Source: Priapulus caudatus (lineage: Eukaryota > Priapulida > Priapulimorpha > Priapulimorphida > Priapulidae). From it: DNA of 29,603 bases. Location: the NCBI RefSeq assembly GCF_000485595.1, contig NW_014577145.1, positions 434,842-464,444 of the forward strand, given 5' to 3'. Position numbers and translations under genes: made by a program. The number at the start of each line of letters is the position of its first letter. The first letter of the stretch is position 1. The notes under the pieces were generated by a model. The model was not told where the DNA came from. It ran no database searches and saw only the letters and a list, made by a program, of their open reading frames with translations. Positions 21,701 through 29,603 of the stretch are shown one piece after another.

Positions 21701-21897
21701 TCCATTCATGTAAGAGAACCATACCTGACATTGGGTAGAAAGTCGTCATCAGTTATTCCTTTCTGCTGCTCTATGCTGTGAACTCCACGAGGACAACTCG
21801 TAACGAGGATGTCACCTATTGGACTTGTCACTGTATACGTATTTGTTGGACCATGAAAGCAATCCCCATTTTTGTGTGTTCTTCCACGTGGCGTCAT
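18575..21897 (-). CDS. MGMT: MGMT, O6-methylguanine-DNA methyltransferase (complete)
   Basis: Suicide repair enzyme that moves alkyl groups from O6 of guanine to its own cysteine, in the nucleus. CDS = complement(join(18575..18720, 18908..19024, 20085..20242, 21725..21897)); GT/AG introns, phases agree, 197 residues. Conserved: active-site VPCHRV with Cys164; arginine finger in GARAVG (Arg147); Tyr133 in VSYSDL; NP at 156-157; GNY at 175-177; HEG with Glu193 near the C-terminus. The N-terminal domain has CIKWLKTYF (81-89) and zinc ligands Cys13, Cys35 and His40; the human fourth ligand His85 aligns with Cys104. It ends shortly after HEGASL, without the longer human tail. The start is the first ATG of the exon carrying the N-terminal zinc ligands; a further upstream start is possible. 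A damaged second copy lies at 23.7-25.5 kb and beyond. Confidence 0.95.
18908..19024 (-). CDS. MGMT: MGMT exon 3
   Basis: Acceptor GGTCTCAG/A, donor GTT-G/GTCAGT. Encodes DSFQAKAWKTL, GATVSYSDLAKM and CGCPRGARAVG: the start of the DNA-binding methyltransferase domain with the helix-turn-helix and arginine finger. Confidence 0.92.
19830..20510. repeat. Pair of related G/C-run repeats in an MGMT intron and flank
   Basis: 19830-19990 and 20395-20510 share a poly-G or poly-C run, then ATGGTCAGTGGCA, a CCCAGA-CACA block and CACGTGGC, in the same order. They look like two diverged copies of a dispersed repeat flanking exon 2. Similar poly-G/poly-C plus CACTGGCA motifs appear at 21120, 21478-21525 and 21950. 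Confidence 0.4.
20085..20242 (-). CDS. MGMT: MGMT exon 2
   Basis: Acceptor CTGTGGCAG/T, donor GAG-G/GTAAGT. Encodes QVESVHQQW, VTCIKWLKTYFENSPALK and GVCLARYNE, the end of the N-terminal domain (CxxWLxxYF signature). Cys104 sits where human MGMT has His85. Confidence 0.88.
21725..21897 (-). CDS. MGMT: MGMT exon 1 (start exon)
   Basis: Starts ATG at 21897; donor AG/GTATGG. Encodes NGDCFHG, YTVTSPIGDILVTSC and RGVHSI, matching the N-terminal TLDSPLGKLELSGC...GLHEI of vertebrate MGMT, with zinc ligands Cys13, Cys35 and His40. Confidence 0.88.
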
Positions 21898-22387
21898 CTT
21901 TGTTCTATGAGATTGGAATAGATTATTAATATTATTGTTATCTATAGTCTATACCACTGGCAGTGGGATCAAGTCTGCCCACCACAACGCTCACACAACA
22001 TCCCACGAATATATATCAACATGGTGTCTAACTTGCCGCTGAGCTTTGCCCAACTCACTGTTTGTGGGGGGACTAAACAGCTAGTAAACTACCGGCTTGG
22101 CTGCAGACTCAGACAGTAGTCAGTAGTTTAATTAGCACCCATGCCCATATGATTACAGATTAGTTTGGCCATACTCATAGATCTGATATATATACAAACA
22201 CTAGACCGAATAATTCTGTCCAATATAACCTTTTTTATATTTTGGTGAGAGTTATTGGGACAGAACAGATAACTCATTCTATGATTGATATTTGGCAAAC
22301 TGGGGTACCCAACTAATTTTGGATTATTAGCTGCAATTGAATAATTTACAATACACAATAGTCGAACTTATACATAACAGAATATGT

Positions 22388-22972
22388 TCAGCTGTTTATA
22401 TCGTCTGAGTTAGTAGAGGTCTCTGGTCCTCCAGAGGTACGCGTTCGATATATCGGAAAGTACCTCGGAGGTATTAGATATGTCGCTGCGTACCTGCCGT
22501 TGTCCGCGTCCTGACTTTCAACAAACAGTTGGTGAATCAGCAGAAATTATTATGAGATTTAATTGATGAATCATCAATTATGATGATAACTTTAGAAAAG
22601 TTAATAAAAGCTTAAGTAGTTCTCGGTAGTTTAATGTTTCATTATTGTAATACTCATCGATTAACCATAATAAAATGGATTTTGATATGAATTTAATAAA
22701 AAAAAATCAATATGCAGGTTGAGGCGGCATACCTTGCGTGTATGTTGTCAGTCACTAGGTTTTCATTTTTCTGCAAAAATAGTGTATATTGGTTTGCATG
22801 ATTTTCATGATCTGTATGGGCTAAAGAGTCAGGGGTACGGTGACAATGCAGGGTACGCAGCGAATTATAGGATATGTACCTCGAGCGGGGTATAATAAGA
22901 TATTTGTCGAACCGTACAGGGCGACCCTAGATGTACCTGTGAGGGACATGATCCTATCGCTTTATATTTCAT
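22388..22972. mobile_element. Indel-ridden copy of the MITE-like element
   Basis: Counterpart of 17256-17838: TIR fragments GCGTTCGATATATCGGAAAG (22441-22460) and CAATGCAGGGTACGCAGCGA (22844-22863) remain, but the GGGTAC blocks are broken and the outer ends (about 22410 and 22945) have lost bases. Confidence 0.7.
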
Positions 22973-23737
22973 CTTTTGCACAAAGCGTGGTAATCTATTC
23001 GAAATGAAAAATAAACAAGTTGTTAGTGATAGCTTGTAGCCGTCCTGCATCAGCTCAAGTACATGCAATATGACTATAAAAATGGCTTTAGCAATACGAC
23101 AGTTGCTTTTTGGTAAGGAATACATACTTTCATGTATGTTCAGGAGTTAGAAATTTTGCACGAACATATTCAAGTGCAGGCACTAAAACTAAAATTCTAG
23201 TTTTATTTTCGTATGAATTAATTTACGGGGGCTTTACTTAACATGGGAGATCTGAACAGTACAACTTTATATTAACAGAGCTATGCTTTGGTCTTAATTA
23301 ATTAACATTGGCTCACATTGTCTGAGCTGAGCTGGAGGTATGGGTACTTTACGTATGTAACATTCATAAATTTCGACGGAAATAAAATGTTTTTTTACCT
23401 TTTTATCACTTTCATTCTGCAGTTTACATGCACATTGTTTAGTCCATGCAAAGAAGTTGTATCAGTCAGTGTACACAACTGTTCGAAAATTAGTAAAATT
23501 AGATACTAGAGACAAGCACAACATTATCAGGGCGATTTAGGAGATTGCTGCACATAAAGCGTGGCTCGCACAGGCCCATTACGGCGCGAAGAATATTGCT
23601 TATTGAGATCTCATTTTTGCATTTTAGATTAGATACCTTATTCATTCTTGGCTTCAGGCTGTTGGGACGTAACTATAGTAACCTGTCTATAAATTTTAAG
23701 AGACGCAAATTGTGGAACGCTCACAGCAGCTGTGTTT

Positions 23738-25497
23738 TCATAAGGAGGCACCCTCGTGCAATAGAAGCCAAACGTTTTCAGCCTTGTTCTGCGCCGCCCG
23801 TGCACAGTAATTTTCCTGGGCACGCCTCCACTTTGGATCATCTAATTGAATGGGCGAGTAATATAAGTGCGGGTTTTAGATCGTATATTGTCAACCTAAA
23901 CAGGATAAAGTTTATATGATTATTTTCTGGGTTTTTTGCTTTCATTTAGATGGTTATGTGTTAAATTTTTATTTACTGCTGATGGGTTAATTTAGTTAAG
24001 CACAAGTAATGGTTATGTTCAAATTTAAGATTTTCAGTTTTTAAATCCATACAAATGATATTGATTAGAAGACCTTTTAATACTGTACAACTTGCCCTTG
24101 CGAGCCCCACGAGGAAAACCACAACATCTTAGCCAGATCCACTATATGGACACGGTTTTACTCCGAGTCCAATTTTTCTGCAGCTAGTGTCTTCCATGCT
24201 TTCGTGGTGGAACGGTATCTTGGACGTATTGAGTACGCTAATTAGAGGGGTATTGGTACCGCTCAGTTATTCAATTTTTATTGCTATTCCAGTTTTCAGA
24301 TCAAACACCACAAAAAAAAGATTTATTCTTCTTTATACAAAAATTTATTATTTAGCAAATACAACTATTAATTATGCTATTTAGTGCATTGTCGCCAAGG
24401 GAACAGGGAATTTTTGCGACAGAGGAAATCATTGTATGGGGTTGAGTTAAACAAACTATGTTTGCTGAGTCATGAACACCAGGTCATGAATTGTTCTGTT
24501 ACGATGCCAAAATCGGGAGCGTTAAGCAATGCAAATGTTGACTGTGAGGTGCGTTGAAAAAAAAGGAACAATAGGTCGGTTCTACTACCAAACCGTTTTT
24601 GTTACTTTTGATTTTTAGTAGATAATATCAATAACTAATAATATAATAGCATTACGCGGGTAAACATCAACGCAAGTGTTACCTTAAAACATCTAACCCC
24701 TAATCTCTATTATCATTTTCTTGAACGGTATATCGTATACAAATCTACGGCACGATAAATCTAGCACAGCAATTAAGGACAATCATTGGTACAGATAACT
24801 CTCCTATTTACATGTACTCTTGATGTAAAACAATCTAGGCTAGGCGGACTCTCGGTGGGCAGGGAGATTATTTATAGGCAATTGGCAGGGGAATCTCGTG
24901 CACAGTTACAGGATTTAATCAAATTCTGTTTGTTTTATTAGTTTAGGCCGACCTGATGTATTTGTTAAATGTGTTGTTCACATTTGATGTTTAGCGCGGT
25001 ATTATTAGTTTTTTTTCTTGGCAGTCACAAGCTTAGCCACTAGACAATGTCTGAGGTGTAAGTAGTTGGGTGGCGGGGGGGGCGGCTAGTACCTCATTAG
25101 ATCATTTAGATCCTTACTATGTGGTCAGTGGCAAGAGCATATGCTGTATAGAATTTTCATGCCAGATCACAGGATTGCACGTTGGCATTGCTAGCCGCTA
25201 GGCATAAGTGAGTTTAGCTTACATGCCATGATATGTGATATTTATGACGGCATTATAATATGCAAGTGCAGGCACAAGTTATTATCAAATTCTGATGGCA
25301 TTATGGTACACTTACCCTCATTGTTACCTTGCTAGCATAACACCTTGCTTTTTGTGTCTTTTCTGCTGCTGACTTATTCTCAAAAGTACGCAATATGTTT
25401 TCAGCCATCTTGATGATGGTGACAGAAAGGTTTCATTAGGTTTGTGAGTGCCGATTAGTCATCCTCACTGTTGAGTTGCACACTTTCAACTGAAGAC
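23738..25497 (-). pseudogene. MGMT: Damaged duplicate of MGMT exons 2-4
   Basis: - strand 23895-23738 matches exon 4, about 24215-24088 matches exon 3, and about 25497-25316 matches exon 2. Each has multiple one-base indels. The VPCHRV codons are destroyed (reads as CCCATTCAATTAGATG) and the reading frame is lost in all three. The exon 1 counterpart, expected around 27.6-28.3 kb, is unrecognisable. Since introns are equally damaged, read error explains this better than gene decay. Confidence 0.75.
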
Positions 25498-25929
25498 TTG
25501 CACAGCTAAATTTTTCTAAGTTAGTTTGCTTTGCGCGTATATATATATGTAGTAAAATACTTAAACAGCTTGTAGCACAGAAGTTGTTGTTTCATAATGT
25601 TCTTTTATGGCAGAAACTATTGCTAGATAAACAGTCAGTCGATGGCTGGGGTGGGTAGTTGCCCCCACGCGATGAAATGAAGATGCTTATAATTACTAAT
25701 GAGCGTGGCAGTCACATTGCCCGAGCACAAACCTGACGTGGCTCCCCACTGCCTCTTGACGTGTGTAACTGTGTGTATAAGTCTCAGGTTGGGTTAGGTA
25801 GGTAGTTTAGCGATTGTTAGTTTGTAAATGGGTTGAGTGTGGAGTGAGAAGGCGGTGTTAGGTTATGCAGATCACGGTGAGTGTGAAATTATGGGGGTTG
25901 CTAGATTAATGGAGAGATGTCGGGTCGAG

Positions 25930-28380
25930 TGACGTTGGGAGTTGATCGCATGGTGCATGTCGGCATTACATGTGGTGATCGCTCTCGGGATAGAGTGTGA
26001 AGCTACAGATGCGCATTATATGTGATTTGTCTGCTATTAGATGCAGCCGGTGTGATAAGATTTGCTATATTGTGTGTAATGGGCGTGGGGTATATGTGGC
26101 GAGTGCGTGCTATGAGACGTGGGGTCGGTGCAGGTGAGGGTGTGGTGTGTGATTTGCCATGGGAGGATGCATGGGTTGCGATGGCCGGGTTGCATCTCTC
26201 CCGTCCCTCTCCCCCTCTTTGTTGTGACGTTGCAAGATGAGTGCTTCTCTATTTTGGGTGTTATTTGGTTGTCGATTTGTATGTGTTTAGAATAATATTT
26301 GTTATTTCATGATTAGAACCTTGATAGATTGTTAAGTAATTGAAATTTCGCTGCTGCGATAGTGCACTTAGGTGTGCTCACGTGTAGATTGACGAACTGT
26401 GTGCATCTGTGTTTCTAGTGGTTGAAAACAAGTATATACACTGTTATAGATAGGCATATAAGGTGTGCGCCATGGCTCGCAATACTGGACTTAGATGAGC
26501 AGAATTTAGTGTAAACATATAGTTTGAATAGGCTCTTATATTCAGTTAGGTTGTTATTTCGTGCGTAATATTTAGTGTAGATTAGTGATTAAACAATCAA
26601 TAACTTTATTTGTTGGTTTATTCGTACTATTTTTGTACGTTTTAGGCAATTCTTGCATGTGAAAGGTGCATTTATCAATTTCAGGGAGTGGCTGATCTTT
26701 ATTATGTCAGTTGTGATAGGTGTATTGTTGTCTGCGGATAGTGGTAGGGAATAGTGGCGCGCAGTTAGTTTGTTCTGCGCATATATGCATAATGTTTAAT
26801 GCATTTAGTGCTTAAGTGCATAATGATAGTGCAGCGTTTAGTTAGAGTACGGCTGGGTTGAAAGGAGCCTACAGTCTTTGGTTCATGGTGAAATAAGGCC
26901 ATGTGGAGCCAAGGCTGCCCAGTTTGCGTCGAGGGAGCCTGAAAGAAATTAAATATTAATCGCCTATGTAGTTACTAGATGTTGACATTTTAGATTGTCT
27001 ATTACAATTTCGCATATGTGTCATATATTCGTGATCGCTATGAAAATAGAGTAGGACAATTCTCTGATTGTAGGATTGCTTATTCTAATTAAGAATTGTA
27101 AAGGTGCAAATGAGGCCATATTGGCTATGTAGCTGATAGCCTGGGCCTTTAGCTCTGGCACTTTTAAGACGCTAGCATTTGGGGGTTGCGTTAGTGGTCT
27201 TTAGTGCGTATCGTGGAGATTGTGTGTGTGCGTTGTGCCATTTTGTTGCATCGTGTGTTACTTTGTGTATGTTAAGAGTGCATAGTGCATAGCGCAGATC
27301 CCCCTCCCTCAACTGAGGATTAGCTTGCATTAGTTAACCTGATGTCGCAGTAGACATCGAACATAATGATGTGCAGTACAGGAACGTTGATTGTATGATA
27401 TGATGGTACAAGCTGTTAGTATTGTTAAAGTTTCAAACTATTTAACAATGTCGGTGCAGATTATAGGGCAAAGGATGCTGTAGGCTTGCGCTGATAGTGT
27501 GGCCGATATAACTATAGTGCAGCTTAGTAGATGTGAGCAGAATGTCAGAGTAACGGCCATAGTGCATTTATGAATCAATAATCATACGTTATGATTATTC
27601 GGTGGTATCACTGACATCTATGGATCATGAGATCAGATGTGTCCATGTTATAGAATAATGGATGCAGCAAGTGTACATGTACAATGTGTTGGGTGCACAT
27701 GGATGGTTGCACTGTAGTGTATAGTAGATAGATTTGGCATGACTGCGATATGCCATAGTGGATGGGTGAATTGTGTATGCCGTGGCATAGTGCTATGGTG
27801 CTTGGGTGCATGGGTCATCAAGTTTTGCATATTCGCCTTTGTTGGCTTGCTCTACTCGCTGGCGTGCAGTAGAACTTGTCATCGCTCAGCTGGTGAGCGT
27901 GGATGGTGCATGTGTGCAGTAGGTATCAGTGGATTGTGGGAATCATTAGATAGTCATATGTGGCTTGTTGACATTGATAGTTGGCGTAATTTGAGTTCGG
28001 ACTCAGTGTAAGCTATGCCGCATGTTTTGTGCATGTTTAGTTGCTTCAGTGAGTTGTCTAGAGAATTAGTGATTTAGGAGGTTAATACGTTTGGCTTGTT
28101 GCTTTATCGATCGAGTTCGTGATAAGTGGCATAGTGTTTTTTACATTATATTGTTATCTATTAGTGCTATGGTGATTTTTGGTATGCAATTGGTGGAGCA
28201 TACACTGGTGTGTATCAGTGTGTGTGCACTCGCTGCAACTAAGATAGCATTGGTGCATCGACACGATATGTCGCATTTTGCGGCATAGTGTACTAATTAA
28301 GCATGTGATAGGTGGTGCGATGTAAGTGCATTAGTATGCCTATGTGCATGGTGGGACTTTTGAGTGTGCTATGTGATGGC
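25930..28380. other. Inflated GT-rich low-quality segment
   Basis: Corresponds to only about 1.35 kb of copy 1 (20.7-22.05 kb) but spans 2.45 kb. Recurrent GTGCAT, TAGTGC and TGTGTG strings fill the gaps between recognisable anchors. ORFs here (26022-26240, 27739-28011, 28091-28288) have no counterpart in copy 1 and are not credible genes. Confidence 0.6.
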
Positions 28381-28605
28381 CTCCATAGTGGAAGCTCACT
28401 GTTGTGGGGGACTAAAAGTTAGTAACTACGGCTTTGGCTGGCAGACTGAAGCTAGGTCTAGTAGTTTATTGTAGAACCCATGGCCCGATGATTCAGATAT
28501 AGTTGGCGCGCATACTCATTAGATTGATATTATCAAACAATAGACGAAAGATAATTTCTGTCAATTAACTTTTTTATATTTTGGTGGGTTATTGGGACTA
28601 GGAAC

Positions 28606-29330
28606 GTGTTTTCATTGAAATTTAGCCATTGAGATCAGCATTGAAATACTGATGCGTTTGTATGCGGCGCCGTATCGCCGCTATTTGGCGCGAAAAAAAT
28701 ACGTTCTATTTACATGGCTTTACTTGCTATGGGATAATGTGATTACATTCATTCAGATCGTGTATTTACTTTTAAAGATGTTTGGCTAAGACCGCTTCAT
28801 TCTTGTAAGATTACGTTGGCCCATTTACAAACAATAGACCATCAGTAGCGAGTCTATAGGCTCCTGCAGGCGCAGCGAGTACAAGTGAGAACCGGGGTAT
28901 TGTAGATCCCGCTTGATTGGTTGATTATTTGTAAATGTGCCACGTATTATAAAGTTAATGAGCGGTGGTTTTCTGAAAAAAAATCTTGAATAAGCAGTAA
29001 TACGTTGAATGAAGATAGTGTATCACATATCAGTTAGCAAGGTAAGCCATTGTGAATGGGAACGGTTAGCGGTTTTTTTTTACGCCAATCGTTGGGTAGG
29101 GCGATTAGTCAGCGCTGATTTTGCATTGCAGATCTCACAAATTTTTAATGAAACCCTTCGCTGTCAATATTCAATAAGCTCTCACCAAATATATAAAAAG
29201 GTTAGTATGGACAGAATTATTTCGGTCTATACGACATTGCGATCGTAGTTTGCACCATGGCCATGATTACAAAACATGTTGGTATATTAATTTTAATTTA
29301 TTTTAATGGTTTAGTAGTGTGCCATGGGCA
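28606..29330. other. Unassigned stretch beyond the tandem unit
   Basis: No match elsewhere in the window. It contains a GC-rich patch (GGCGCCGTATCGCCG at 28665-28679) and a 79-codon + strand ORF at 29009-29248 that I do not recognise. Confidence 0.4.
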
Positions 29331-29365
29331 AAACATTGGGGAGCCCAATGGAGAAGGTACTACGC

Positions 29366-29603
29366 TGAGAGGGTCTATGTCCCAGGGTACACAGATAAAT
29401 ATAATTTTTTTAAGAAGCACAGACTAACTAAATTTTTTAAAATATTTTAAAGATATGAGAATGCCGAAGTAACCCTGCCTACCCTCCTAACGAACTTCCA
29501 TATCAATAGTGGACAAGGTACGTTCCGGATATACCGCGACTAGTAGCAGGGTACGTTTCGGGGCAAGTACCTGGAGGTTAATACACCCTATGAGCGGGTT
29601 ATT
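29366..29603. mobile_element. Weak relative of the MITE-like element, cut by the window end
   Basis: GAGGGTCTATGTCCCAGGGTA (29369-29389) matches the outer end of the 17256-17838 element. Later GTACG, GCAGGGTACG and GTACCT strings resemble its TIR. Only the first ~20 bases align well. Confidence 0.35.

Larger units (their letters stand above)
17119..22266. repeat. Tandem unit, copy 1 (clean; contains MGMT)
   Basis: This whole segment recurs head-to-tail at 22267-28605. Junction anchors: AGATAACCAT...TTGGGTAC near 17119-17162 matches 22267-22307, and TTTTATATTTTGGTG near 22234 matches 28569. This copy keeps intact MGMT exons and sharp inverted repeats. Confidence 0.8.
22267..28605. repeat. Tandem unit, copy 2 (indel-ridden)
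   Basis: Collinear with 17119-22266 throughout but about 1.2 kb longer. Differences are dominated by single-base insertions and deletions in exons, introns and repeats alike. Anchors: ATATGTTCAGCTG at 22384, GGAGGCACCCTCGTGCAATA at 23744, CTTAGCCAGATC at 24128, GGCCATGTGGAGCC at 26897, AACTGAGGA at 27310, AAGTTTCAAACTAT at 27428. This fits an uncorrected read or unmerged haplotype. Confidence 0.8.

Noticed and set aside
23545-23919. 124-codon + strand ORF as a gene
   Set aside because: It lies antisense over the damaged MGMT exon 4 copy and has no intact counterpart in copy 1.
26022-28288. ORFs of 65-90 codons
   Set aside because: They lie in the inflated low-quality segment and have no counterpart in the clean copy.
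1-29603. CRISPR array, phage, bacterial operon or defence system
   Set aside because: No spaced direct repeats, no Shine-Dalgarno-led gene clusters; both recognised genes have spliceosomal introns.

Overview
This is a stretch of animal nuclear DNA, most likely from a marine invertebrate. The evidence is two spliced protein-coding genes with GT/AG introns, AT-rich introns, and mobile elements of kinds common in such genomes (long-terminal-inverted-repeat elements, a tRNA-like SINE). I see no bacterial operon, CRISPR array or phage module. Species cannot be named from this sequence.

Two genes can be rebuilt exon by exon, and neither is visible as one long ORF. (1) TSEN54, a subunit of the tRNA-splicing endonuclease, lies on the + strand at 10786-14636. 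Seven coding exons read through in frame to a stop, and only the short first coding exon is missing. (2) MGMT, the O6-methylguanine-DNA methyltransferase, lies on the - strand at 18575-21897. Four coding exons give a complete 197-residue protein with the PCHRV active site. The two genes converge across about 4 kb of mobile-element-rich DNA (14.7-18.5 kb).

Layout: 1-295 ordinary sequence without a gene; 296-2960 extreme A-rich, G-poor low-complexity sequence; 2965-7650 a large fold-back (inverted repeat centred near 5120) made of TSEN54 intron sequence plus a ~1.1-1.3 kb transposon, and on its right arm damaged copies of two TSEN54 exons; 7651-9530 unassigned; 9550-10490 a CT-rich tract and GCGTGAG repeats; 10590-14680 TSEN54; 15187-16208 a transposon with an embedded tRNA-like SINE; 16210-17118 AT-rich with no gene; 17119-22266 MGMT and a ~580 bp inverted-repeat element; 22267-28605 a second head-to-tail copy of that whole MGMT unit, full of single-base insertions and deletions; 28606-29603 unassigned, ending in a weak relative of the inverted-repeat element.

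Main interpretation: only about 10.6-22.27 kb reads like polished sequence. The fold-back, the A-rich block and the second MGMT copy look like uncorrected long-read or unmerged-haplotype material, not biological duplication, because their differences are mostly random indels that wreck exons and introns alike. Within that, some signals look real: a transposon insertion present in one version of a TSEN54 intron and absent in the other, a perfect 24-bp-arm hairpin in another TSEN54 intron, and an MGMT in which a zinc-ligand histidine is replaced by cysteine and residues linked to inhibitor binding differ from the human enzyme. No new defence or gene-cluster system was found.
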